This document shows positions 18,090 to 26,484 of a stretch of DNA of 64,000 nucleotides, piece after piece. Below the pieces are notes generated by a model. That model did no database searches. It was not told where the DNA came from and worked only from the letters and a program-made list of their open reading frames with translations. Position numbers and translations under genes: made by a program. Source of the stretch: JAUXFK01 sp034189035 (GTDB lineage Bacteria > Desulfobacterota > UBA8473); the NCBI GenBank assembly GCA_034189035.1, contig JAXHVA010000009.1:12501-76500 (forward strand), in the 5' to 3' direction. Numbering within the stretch: position 1 is the first letter of the stretch; the number at the start of each line of letters is the position of its first letter.

Positions 18090-20129
18090 TCATTGCATTA
18101 ATTTTTTGCTGTAACCTTTTATAAATAATATCGTACTCGTGACGCTTATTATAACTATGAGTAAAATCATACAAGCAAAGGTAGGGCCTGGTCCAAGGTT
18201 CAGAGCAACCCAACTTACGCACACAAGAGGGGACAAGATCAAGCGCATTGGTCTCTGTAAGTTGGAATGTCTAGCAATGAAGTCAGCGACAGGAGGAGAG
18301 CATTTGTAATAGAGATCAACCAAGACCTTGCCTACAAAATTGGTGAGTAGTACCCTGTCTCTAAACTCACGAAGTATCTTCACCTGTGGTTCCAAATGAG
18401 AACCAAAAGCTGCTGTTGCAATAAAGCATGAGTTATAACTTTCAGTTCTAGTAAGAGAAGGTGTTTTGATGACAGTCGCTAAGGCACCTGGGTCAACAAT
18501 CGTCCCATCATTTGTCCCGTCTATATCTATGTCGGCATCTCCATCGACCAGGGTAAGTGTGATGGTATTATCTCCATTATTACTGCCAAAAGGAATCTCC
18601 TTCCATCCACTGGCCGTGATTTTATAATACGAAGCTGTTTTAGGCACATTATCCGGGAAAACGAGTGATACAGTGACCGATTCTCCAGCGCCGGGTGTTA
18701 GACCGGTAATCTTGAACTTGACGACTCCGTATGGAAAAGTTAACGAAGGTTTGTTTTGCTGATTAATTTCCGGGTCATCGTCACTCAAAGCTTGTACATT
18801 AACAAATGACCCTTTTGAAGTGTGAAAAAGAATTTTTTCATCATTTCCTTTTGAATGCCTTACCCTTGCTGTGTCAGTGTCCTGAAAATCGGGCGTGCCA
18901 TCTCCGTCAAAATCACTTGCTGGATCGGTACCTTCTTCGCTGTCTAAAATCCCATTGCCGTTGGAGTCGTTTCCATCGATTGCTCCGTATACAATAATTT
19001 TATTCTCATCCACAAGTTCCCACCCACTCTCGTAAGCATCGATATCGGTCGTGCCTTCCGGTAGCGGCCGAACCTTTATTATAGTAACCGAACGTGTAGA
19101 AGAGTCGGCATTGTGATCCCACTCTTCTGTATAAGGCCATATCACGTCCTGATTCTCAGCATTGCTGATTTGATCCGGAGAGTTCGGGCTTTTTTGAGGC
19201 AGTACCAGTCTGAAAGGCCCTTCACCGACGAGTTTGTTTTCGTCATCTAAAACACCTGGATCTAGATAGACATCGTCTCGCTTGTAGGCAAGGATCATCT
19301 TAAGGCCTTCTGATACAGTAATGGCTTCTCCATGACTGCGTCCCTGGCATGATGGGGCACTATAATCGCACCAGCCATCCACGGGGTTAATCGCTATGTC
19401 AGCCTGCTCATCATAGTAATAAACTGCCGCAGGATAAGTTCCCAAAACATGATAGGCCTCCGGATTCCCTTCATCCTCCTCCATGGGGTGATCATTGGCC
19501 CATCCGTCCGGCGCATAAACAGTGATCCCTGTTGCTGAATCGAGTATTCCGGCATTCTGAAGTAGGGTTTCTATTGGAACGCCGGTATATTCTACGTAAT
19601 TATCGTCCTTTCTTGATGCGTTCATCAAAATAAACTGGGTGTGTTGCTGAGTCATTGCCTCTAGTTGGGCCCTTGTATAAATATGAAAAGGAGCAGCTAG
19701 CCTATCAGGATCATCATCTGTATTGCCCGGAAAACGACTGGCCTCTATCTCCTCCTTGTTTGTGAACCCATCCCTATCAGAGTCATCATTCTCTATGGCA
19801 TTTATCGCATCTGCATTCCTACCGTTTGCTTTATAGTCTTTTCCGTAAGGATTCATGGTATTATCTATCTCTCCTGCTCTGTCATATCCATAAAAATAAT
19901 GGCACCACTGGCAGCTGCCGAGAGTTACCCATTTATCTGTTTTTTTTTCGTATTGTCCGCCGCAATGACACAAAGCACAGTGGTTGAGCTTTGTGCCGGC
20001 CTTATCAGGATATACTTTCAGAAATTTTTCTGTGTCTTTCTCTCCCTCATGGTGATATGCTGAAAATCCTATTGAATAGGATAAAATAAGACCAATAAAA
20101 ATAGCTATCGCTAAAAAGACGTTATTCAT
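18090..20129 (-). CDS. Modular di-haem exported protein: SUOX-like domain, choice-of-anchor U, CFI-box C-terminal anchor
   Basis: The 679-residue protein has six parts in order. A signal/anchor helix (5-24) is followed by two CxxCH haem c sites (CALCH 51-55, CQWCH 73-77) and a calcium-type repeat DSDRDGFTNKEE. Next comes a sulfite-oxidase-like fold without obvious cofactor cysteine (YTGVPIETLLQNAG, DGWAND, GEGPFRLVLPQ). A thrombospondin-3-like stretch (DGNDSNGNGILDSEEG, DFDGDGTPDFQDTD) and a choice-of-anchor U module (ITGLTPGAGESVTVSLVFPD ... IVDPGALA) follow. The end is a CFI-box domain from about 568 (CFIATAAFGS) with a last membrane helix. It probably sits outside the inner membrane and may pass electrons. 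The ribosome-binding site is GGAAAGGAG. Confidence 0.82.
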   Translation of the reverse strand: MNNVFLAIAIFIGLILSYSIGFSAYHHEGEKDTEKFLKVYPDKAGTKLNHCALCHCGGQYEKKTDKWVTLGSCQWCHYFYGYDRAGEIDNTMNPYGKDYKANGRNADAINAIENDDSDRDGFTNKEEIEASRFPGNTDDDPDRLAAPFHIYTRAQLEAMTQQHTQFILMNASRKDDNYVEYTGVPIETLLQNAGILDSATGITVYAPDGWANDHPMEEDEGNPEAYHVLGTYPAAVYYYDEQADIAINPVDGWCDYSAPSCQGRSHGEAITVSEGLKMILAYKRDDVYLDPGVLDDENKLVGEGPFRLVLPQKSPNSPDQISNAENQDVIWPYTEEWDHNADSSTRSVTIIKVRPLPEGTTDIDAYESGWELVDENKIIVYGAIDGNDSNGNGILDSEEGTDPASDFDGDGTPDFQDTDTARVRHSKGNDEKILFHTSKGSFVNVQALSDDDPEINQQNKPSLTFPYGVVKFKITGLTPGAGESVTVSLVFPDNVPKTASYYKITASGWKEIPFGSNNGDNTITLTLVDGDADIDIDGTNDGTIVDPGALATVIKTPSLTRTESYNSCFIATAAFGSHLEPQVKILREFRDRVLLTNFVGKVLVDLYYKCSPPVADFIARHSNLQRPMRLILSPLVCVSWVALNLGPGPTFACMILLIVIISVTSTILFIKGYSKKLMQ

Positions 20130-20223
20130 TATTAATTAGCTCCTTTCCTTAATGCAGGCCTAGTATTCATGATTAATCGAAGAGTTCTCTCTTCTCTGCC
20201 CAACATGGATTTTTCTACGGTTA

Positions 20224-21221
20224 GAAGTTCAGTTGAAAGCGGCAGGTAATAACGTTCTCTTCTTCAATATAATCTACACTTCCGTCAGGATTTACATGCA
20301 CTCGTAAAAGGTCTGAAAAATCAGTATACGTATAGTCCAGTATGATGTTAAATGGATTCATTATCCAATTCATAGCTCAACTCAAGGCATCTGCCTTTCG
20401 AACACAGACGAAGGTATCGCTTATAATCCAATCTTGATCACCTGAAAAATGTTCTAAGCGTAAACCGATTCCCAATGCCCCGTAAGTATTCTCATCTTGA
20501 CTGAAATCATTTTTAGGCTTTATCGGTTGTAATATTCCTCCAAATAATCTGCCACATCTTTGCAAAAAGAACTATGGAGTATCAATCTGATATCCCGCTT
20601 TGGAGTGAGATAATACCCTATGGATCGTTCAGCAAAAAACAGGTCAGCTTCTTTAGTTTGCCATTCAAGGGCGAAAGGTTCCTTAAATTGCCCAAATTTA
20701 AGGAAGTGCGCTCTATGTATCTTTATATCTCCTTAGGAATTGAGTAGGTTTTTGACATGATTTTCCTGTAATTCCTATTCACATAAAGTAGGTCAATACA
20801 TTGTGAATTAATCCGCCAAGCGATATTATCGCTCGCCTTATATCAAAACCATTGTCAGCACTTTCATCTTCGCTTTAAGAGCGATAGTTTATTGTAAAGA
20901 GCCTCGTAGAACTAATTCAAAGCCATTTTTATCGTAAAAATTAAGACGAAGGCTATCTTGTGGTTCCAACAATACTCTTTTCATCTCTTGCTTTTGGTTA
21001 TCTGAGGACCCTTTGTTCTGTTGAAAATTATCAGCGAGTAAAAAGGGCTTTGATAAAAAGAAAACGCATTCTTGTTCAAAAACTTGAACTTCCTCAATGT
21101 TGTTCGATGCACATTGAGTTGATTTGTTGAAATATAAGGTAGAGTTGACAGCAAGGAAAACTGCCAGAAGATAACGCGCTATTGTCATTGAAAAATTACA
21201 TTTAGCTCCTGAATAATACAT
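20224..21221 (-). pseudogene. OprO/OprP-type phosphate-selective porin, multiple frameshifts
   Basis: Minus-strand fragments match the porin O/P family in order. An N-terminal piece (MTIARYLLAVFLAV... FYDKNGFELVLRGSLQ) is followed by LKFGQFKEPFALEW near 20690 and FFAERSIGYYLTP near 20610. IKPKNDFSQDENTYGALGIG comes next, and the C-terminal strands end with VITCRFQLNF. The last residue is Phe, as expected for an outer-membrane barrel. At least three frame changes or stops separate the pieces, so no full barrel can be made. It is divergent in age from the intact di-haem gene next to it. Confidence 0.75.
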
Positions 21222-21549
21222 ATAAATCTAAATACTATTAAAACAGTTATAATTTAAGCATATTTGTATCTATTTGTCAAGTTTTAATTATTATTGGCAT
21301 TAATTGATTTATTATTACTTATTATTACCAATAATAACATGCTGTGTGAGTATTGCAGTGGTAAATAGGGCGGGTTTTCTTTGTAGTTACGCCATCCTCT
21401 CAATCATAAAATCCTCGAAATGTGTTCAAATAAAGATGATATCGTTCACGAGAGGCCTTTCATTTCAGGCCTTCAAATGAGGTGTCCTCTATAGATAAGT
21501 AAGACAGGAGGATTCTTATCTTGACATAGAGCGTTGTGATTGTTATATT
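21222..21549. other. Intergenic region, no recognised gene
   Basis: This AT-rich stretch runs from the porin relic to the next repeat copy. No ORF with a ribosome-binding site, no RNA gene and no repeat were seen. Confidence 0.4.
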
Positions 21550-21700
21550 TAGATAATATTTATACATAAATGGCCCTTTTGCCCAATTTCTGAGTAAGGT
21601 TCAGATTTTAAACTTGAAATATATCGATGCTTTCTGAGGTTGAAATCTCATGTTCCCTTACCTTTGAAAGAATCTTTCATTTCTGAATGGACACTGGCTA
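21550..21700 (+). repeat. Dispersed inverted-repeat element, near-complete copy
   Basis: It starts TAGATAATATTTATACATAA and ends CATTTCTGAATGGACACTGG. Shared internal blocks are CCCTTTTGCCCAATTTCTGAG and CAGATTTTAAACTTGAAATATATC. It lies just before the small zinc-ribbon gene at 21732. Confidence 0.75.
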
Positions 21701-21731
21701 TGAATACACAAAAAACAAAAGGAATGAGATT

Positions 21732-21848
21732 ATGAAGGTGAAATGTGATGTGTGTAACGCTGAGATAGAAGAAGATGAGGCTATAAAAGAAGGGGAGGCT
21801 GTTCTGTGTGAGGATTGCTTCATGGAAAAGACAAAAAGAAGGTGCTAA
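21732..21848 (+). CDS. 38-residue zinc-ribbon protein
   Basis: This tiny protein starts MKVKCDVCNAEIEEDEA and ends LCEDCFMEKTKRRC. Two Cys pairs, CDVC (5, 8) and CEDC (26, 29), form a probable four-cysteine zinc ribbon, and the spacing is compact like rubredoxin-knuckle mini-proteins. The ATG is preceded by AAAGGAATGAG. It ends 59 bases before priA in the same direction. The function is unknown; the alternative is a chance ORF, but the paired cysteines and site make it credible. Confidence 0.6.
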   Translation: MKVKCDVCNAEIEEDEAIKEGEAVLCEDCFMEKTKRRC

Positions 21849-21907
21849 AAAGGTTAAAATCATAACAATCGTTACCCTCGCTTAGATACTGTCCCTTTTT
21901 TGAGACA

Positions 21908-24442
21908 ATGAAAGATAAAATATTTGCCGAGGTGGCTCCAAGCCTGCCCCTTTCAAAGACTTTCTATTATCGAGTTCCAAAGAGATTTAAAGGCAGCATT
22001 GAAATCGGTAAAAGGGTACTGGTTCCTCTGGGAAAAAGGAATATAACCGGCTATGTTTTAGGATTCCCAAAAGAACTTGGCCCGATGAAAATAGCGGATG
22101 ATAACAAAGGTATCAAAGATGTCTTGGATGTGCTTGATGATATCCCTTTATTTGGAAAAGATGAACTCGATCTTTTTCATTGGATATCAAAATACTATTT
22201 CTTCCCTATAGGTGAAGTGATGAGGGCAGCATTGCCCAAGGGTATCAATATTGAGACATTACAGACCCTTACCATTACAGAGAAGGGCAAAGATCTCTTA
22301 TCCTCTTTCAGCAAAGCAAAGCGATCTCATGATACAATAGAGGGAATATCTGATAAGACGTATTGGATACTGAAGGAAATTCCAGAAAGAAGGGGGATTA
22401 CAACCAGCCGTCTTAAAAAGAGACTATCCTACGGCAATCTTTACACCGTCCTTTTAAGGTTAAAAGCTGAAGGGCTCATTGAAATTGAGAGCAAAACAAA
22501 ACAAAAAAGAGTCGGCAAAAAGATTGAACGTTTTATAAAATACGAGGGAAACGGGCAATCCAAAGAGGATCTTGCCTTGGCTTTAACCCATTTGGGAAAT
22601 AAGGCACCTAAGCAAACCCGTATCCTGAAATTTATCTCGAAAAATAAAGAGGTTTCTTATCAAAAGCTAAAAGAAGAGTTTGAAAATCCATACAGCAGTA
22701 TTCAAAAATTGGAGGAAAAAGGCTTCGTTTCTTTGCAAAGCCAAGTGGTATACCGCAATCCATTATACTTTGAAGACTTTGAACAGGATTCCCCTCCTAA
22801 ACTTACGGCCAGACAGACAGATGTATTAAAAAGGGTCTTAGAGGGCATCAAGTCAGGCAGGTTTTCTCCTTATCTTCTCTTTGGTGTAACAGGGAGCGGC
22901 AAGACCGAAATCTATATGAGAGCAGTTGAAGAGGTGTTACATTTAGGAAAGGAAGCGATAGTTTTGGTCCCAGAAATATCGCTAACATCTCAACTTTGTA
23001 AAAGGTTTAGGACCCGTTTTGGCAACAGTATAGCCCTGCTGCATAGCAGGCTGTCTGAGGGAGAGAGATACGATGAATGGAGACGTATAAAGAAGAGAGA
23101 GGTTCAGATCGCTATAGGGGTTCGCTCTGCGATTTTTGCACCCTTCAAGAATCTAGGAATAATCATTGTAGATGAAGAACACGATGCCTCTTACAAACAA
23201 GAAGAAAAACTGCAATACAGCGCCAGGGATATAGCAATTGTCAGAGGGAAAAAGGCCTCTGCAACGGTTGTTTTGGGATCAGCCACGCCGTCTTTGGAGT
23301 CATATTATAATTCACAGATAGGGAAGTTATCTCTATTGAGTCTTCCAAAAAGGGTTGAAAACAGACCTCTGCCTAGGGTAGAAGTGGTTGACATGAGAGA
23401 GGAGGCCAAAGAGGGCTCAAACAATAATCCGATATTCTCAAGTCGATTAAAAGAGGCCATAAAAGATACCCTCAATATGAAAGAACAGGTCCTTTTATTT
23501 CTTAACCGTCGGGGCTTTGCTACATTTGTAATCTGTGAAAGATGTGGCCTCATCATTACCTGTCCCAACTGCAGTGTCTCTCTTGTGCATCATCTTAAAA
23601 AGGATACAGTTCACTGCCATTACTGTGCGTATTCTACAAAGAGAGTCAAGCTCTGTCCAAACTGCAAAAAGTATACAGTTCAAGCATTTGGCCTGGGCAC
23701 TGAAAGAATAGAGGAAGAGACAAAAAGGCTCTTTCCAAATGCGAGAGTTGCGAGGATGGACAAAGATACTATAACTCGGAAGGATTCCCATTATAGACTA
23801 TTAAAGAGTGTTGAAGATGGGCGGACGGATATCCTGGTAGGAACGCAGATGATAGCCAAGGGGCATGACCTGCCCAATGTGACTTTGGTTGGGGTTGCCT
23901 CCGCTGATACCTCTTTAGGATTTCCTGATTTTCGAGCAAGTGAAAGGACATTCCAGTTGTTAACTCAGGTAGCGGGCCGGGCCGGAAGGGGAAGGCGTAA
24001 AGGAAGGGTGATTATCCAAACCTACAATCCAGAGCACTACAGTATACAACATGCACGACTTCATGATTTTACAAGTTTTTATAAAGAAGAGATAGGCTTT
24101 CGAAGGGCATTAAACTATCCTCCTTTTTGCCGTCTTATTAACATCAGAATCATGGGCAGTAGCAAAAGAGATACAGCAAAATATGCCGATGATTTAGGAA
24201 AAATCAGCAGAGATTTTTTGTTAAATGATGGGAATTATCACAGGTCCATTGAAATACTCGGGCCTGTTGTTTCACCTATTGAGAGGTTAAAAGGAAAGTA
24301 TCGTTGGCAGATATTACTCAAAGGGAAAAAATCGAATTCACTGCACGTCTTTGCTGGGCAATTATTAAAGAGAGCCGCAGCAAGTATAAAAGGAAAAGGG
24401 ATTACCCTAACTGTAGATGCAGACCCAATCAGTATGCTCTAG
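21908..24442 (+). CDS. priA: Primosomal replication-restart helicase PriA
   Basis: The 844-residue PriA reloads the replisome at stalled forks. The N-terminal 3'-DNA-binding domain (EVAPSLPLSKTFYYRVP) is followed by helicase motifs: Walker A GVTGSGKTE, DEEH box VDEEHDASYKQEE, GSATPSLES, and GTQMIAKGHDLPNVTLVG near the end. The zinc-binding insert has CERCG, CPNC, CHYC and CPNC. An extra winged-helix-like stretch between residues about 140 and 270 makes it longer than E. coli PriA, as in many non-enterobacteria. It is first of the priA-def-fmt cluster. Confidence 0.96.
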   Translation: MKDKIFAEVAPSLPLSKTFYYRVPKRFKGSIEIGKRVLVPLGKRNITGYVLGFPKELGPMKIADDNKGIKDVLDVLDDIPLFGKDELDLFHWISKYYFFPIGEVMRAALPKGINIETLQTLTITEKGKDLLSSFSKAKRSHDTIEGISDKTYWILKEIPERRGITTSRLKKRLSYGNLYTVLLRLKAEGLIEIESKTKQKRVGKKIERFIKYEGNGQSKEDLALALTHLGNKAPKQTRILKFISKNKEVSYQKLKEEFENPYSSIQKLEEKGFVSLQSQVVYRNPLYFEDFEQDSPPKLTARQTDVLKRVLEGIKSGRFSPYLLFGVTGSGKTEIYMRAVEEVLHLGKEAIVLVPEISLTSQLCKRFRTRFGNSIALLHSRLSEGERYDEWRRIKKREVQIAIGVRSAIFAPFKNLGIIIVDEEHDASYKQEEKLQYSARDIAIVRGKKASATVVLGSATPSLESYYNSQIGKLSLLSLPKRVENRPLPRVEVVDMREEAKEGSNNNPIFSSRLKEAIKDTLNMKEQVLLFLNRRGFATFVICERCGLIITCPNCSVSLVHHLKKDTVHCHYCAYSTKRVKLCPNCKKYTVQAFGLGTERIEEETKRLFPNARVARMDKDTITRKDSHYRLLKSVEDGRTDILVGTQMIAKGHDLPNVTLVGVASADTSLGFPDFRASERTFQLLTQVAGRAGRGRRKGRVIIQTYNPEHYSIQHARLHDFTSFYKEEIGFRRALNYPPFCRLINIRIMGSSKRDTAKYADDLGKISRDFLLNDGNYHRSIEILGPVVSPIERLKGKYRWQILLKGKKSNSLHVFAGQLLKRAAASIKGKGITLTVDADPISML

Positions 24443-24506
24443 CTACTGATGGCTTTCTGCTTCATAGTGCTAAAATCCAAAACCTGTATAAAGAGGGATA
24501 TATTCC

Positions 24507-25010
24507 ATGTCTGTTTTAGAAATCCTTAAATACCCGGATCCGATTCTCAGAAAACAGGCGAAACCTGTTGGCATAGTCGATGCAAAAATAAAAAAATTTG
24601 CACAGGATATGATTGAGACCATGTATGCAGCCCCAGGAATAGGACTGGCTGCCCCTCAGGTTGGCGAATCGATTCGTTTAATCGTTGTTGACATAACCCA
24701 AAAAAAAGAAGGGCCTATCGTGCTGATCAACCCGAAGGTGATCTCATCTGAGGGAGAGTGCTTTGAAGAAGAAGGATGCTTAAGCGTCCCAGACCTTAAA
24801 GAACCTATCCTAAGAAAGCAAAAAATTTTTATTAAAGGATTGGACATAGAGGGAAACACTATTCAAATATCAGCGGATGATCTCCTTGCAATTGTATTAC
24901 AGCATGAGATTGACCACTTAGATGGCATTCTTATAATCGATAGAATCAGTAATTTGAAAAGGGATATCTACAAGAAAAAGCTGCAGAAAAAGAGTAAAAA
25001 AGAAGTGTAA
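24507..25010 (+). CDS. def: Peptide deformylase
   Basis: The 167-residue metalloenzyme removes the N-formyl group from nascent proteins. All three signatures are present: GIGLAAPQVG, EEGCLSVP with the metal Cys, and QHEIDHLDG with the metal His pair and catalytic Glu. The C-terminal tail is Lys-rich. It lies between priA and fmt, the common bacterial order, and its stop codon is five bases before the fmt start, so the two are translationally coupled. Confidence 0.97.
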   Translation: MSVLEILKYPDPILRKQAKPVGIVDAKIKKFAQDMIETMYAAPGIGLAAPQVGESIRLIVVDITQKKEGPIVLINPKVISSEGECFEEEGCLSVPDLKEPILRKQKIFIKGLDIEGNTIQISADDLLAIVLQHEIDHLDGILIIDRISNLKRDIYKKKLQKKSKKEV

Positions 25011-25014
25011 AAAG

Positions 25015-25962
25015 ATGAAAAACATGAAAATACTATTCATGGGGACATCGGATTTTGCTGTATCTTCTTTAGAATTTATTAAAAATTCCGAGGAAGAGGT
25101 AATTGGTATAGTGACTATGCCTGATCGCCAAAAAGGCAGGGGAATGAAACTCAAGGCTTCCCCAGTAAAAGAGTTTGCAATTCGTAAAGATATCGCTGTA
25201 TTTCAACCAGGGAATGTAAAAGACCAAACCTTTATTTCAAAACTAAGAGAATTAAAACCCGATGTCGTTGTTGTAGTCGCCTTCGGTCAGATTCTCCCAA
25301 AAGAGATACTCATGATACCCAGGCTTGGTTGTATAAATTTACACGCGTCCCTCCTCCCAAGATATAGGGGGGCAGCTCCGATTAACTGGGCGATTATCAA
25401 CGGAGATAAAGTAACAGGTGTTACGACCATATATATGGATGAGAATCTCGATACTGGAGGCATTTTACTTCAACAGGAAATAGAGATCGAAGATAATGAC
25501 ACTGCAGAAAGCCTCCATAATAAGCTGGCAAAGGTTGGGGCACACCTATTGCTCGAAACTCTCAAAAGGCACAAACAAAAAAGCATAACCCCCATTTTTC
25601 AGGATAACTCAAAGGCAACCCCTGCTCCCAAACTGAAAAAAAAAGATGGATTAATAAATTGGAATAAAGGAAGTGTAGAAATATCAAACCTCATCAGAGG
25701 TTTAAACCCCAAACCCGGTGCTTTTTCCTATTTTGATGATAAGATACTGAAAATTTTCTCTGGTATTTCACTCAAAGGAGATACTAAGGAGATTACCCCA
25801 GGGACAATCAGCGAGATTACAAAAGAAGGAATACGGGTTTCAACAGGCAAAGGGTTTCTCCTCATAAAAGAAGTACAATTACAGAACCATAATAAAATGG
25901 GGATCAGGGATTTTCTAAGCGGGCAAAGACATAGGATCCATACTGGAACTATTCTTAAGTAG
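25015..25962 (+). CDS. fmt: Methionyl-tRNA formyltransferase
   Basis: The 315-residue enzyme formylates Met-tRNA(fMet) using 10-formyltetrahydrofolate. The N-terminal fold has KILFMGTSDFAV, and the catalytic loop reads NLHASLLPRYRGAAPINWAI with the conserved Asn-His pair. It continues with MDENLDTGGILLQ, and the C-terminal OB-fold tRNA-binding domain follows (INWNKGSVEISNLIRGLNP). The start may be 25015 or the ATG at 25024. It is the final gene of the priA-def-fmt cluster. Deformylase and formyltransferase act at opposite ends of the same cycle. Confidence 0.97.
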   Translation: MKNMKILFMGTSDFAVSSLEFIKNSEEEVIGIVTMPDRQKGRGMKLKASPVKEFAIRKDIAVFQPGNVKDQTFISKLRELKPDVVVVVAFGQILPKEILMIPRLGCINLHASLLPRYRGAAPINWAIINGDKVTGVTTIYMDENLDTGGILLQQEIEIEDNDTAESLHNKLAKVGAHLLLETLKRHKQKSITPIFQDNSKATPAPKLKKKDGLINWNKGSVEISNLIRGLNPKPGAFSYFDDKILKIFSGISLKGDTKEITPGTISEITKEGIRVSTGKGFLLIKEVQLQNHNKMGIRDFLSGQRHRIHTGTILK

Positions 25963-25980
25963 CCTTATATAAATTAAACC

Positions 25981-26017
25981 TTGACAAAAAATCTAATATA
26001 TAAGCTAATATTAGATT
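25981..26017 (+). promoter_or_regulatory. tRNA promoter overlapped by a perfect 10-bp inverted repeat
   Basis: TTGACA (25981-25986) is followed by TAATAT at 26006-26011, a long spacer of 19 bases. AATCTAATAT (25990-25999) and ATATTAGATT (26008-26017) form a perfect inverted repeat with an 8-base loop covering the -10 region. It may be an operator, or a hairpin ending fmt transcription. The promoter call is moderate. Confidence 0.45.
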
Positions 26018-26029
26018 AAGTAATTGAAG

Positions 26030-26106
26030 CGGGACATGGCTCAGCCTGGTAGAGCACTGCGTTCGGGACGCAGGGGCCGGGGGTTCAAATCCCCCTGTCC
26101 CGACCA
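26030..26106 (+). tRNA. tRNA-Pro (CGG)
   Basis: The 77-base tRNA has acceptor stem CGGGACA/TGTCCCG, discriminator A and encoded CCA. The D-loop is GGCTCAGCCTGGTAGAGC, the anticodon arm CTGCG-TTCGGGA-CGCAG with anticodon CGG at 26064-26066, and the T-arm GGGGGTTCAAATCCCCC. C1-G72 and A73 are the usual bacterial tRNA-Pro identity features. Confidence 0.97.
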
Positions 26107-26142
26107 TTTATAAATTCAATATTCCTTAGCAATCTTAAAACC

Positions 26143-26296
26143 TAACTAATGTCAATCCAAAAATGACCCTTTTGGCCAATCACTACGTAAGGACCAGATT
26201 TTAATCCTCGAAATATATCAATATATTTCAGCGATTAAAACCTTTACCTTCCTTGACTTGAACAAAATTGCTCATTTCTGGATGGGCACTCACTGT
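26143..26296 (+). repeat. Dispersed inverted-repeat element, near-complete copy
   Basis: It starts TAACTAATGTCAATCC and ends GCTCATTTCTGGATGGGCACT. Internal blocks are CCCTTTTGGCCAATCACTACG, CAGATTTTAATCC and ATTAAAACCTTTACCTTCCTTGAC. It lies between the tRNA and the acyl-CoA dehydrogenase operon. Confidence 0.8.
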
Positions 26297-26455
26297 TCGG
26301 CCACTGATTCAAACAGAAGAACGCAGACAGGTTGAAATTCAATTCGGAATTTTAGCAAGAAACCAGAGCTCAAAATGTGTGTATGGCTGATAGGAGATAA
26401 TATCAGTGATGATCAGCGTAAATCAGTGGTTGAGTACTTACCTTAAAATAATCTA

Positions 26456-26469
26456 ATTACCCGGGTAAT
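26456..26469 (+). promoter_or_regulatory. 14-bp perfect palindrome before the acyl-CoA dehydrogenase operon
   Basis: ATTACCCGGGTAAT ends two bases before the ribosome-binding site AAGGAGGTGG of the first acyl-CoA dehydrogenase. The position suggests a repressor operator in the leader. No regulator gene is adjacent, so the cognate protein is unknown. Confidence 0.4.
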
Positions 26470-26484
26470 ACAAGGAGGTGGATT

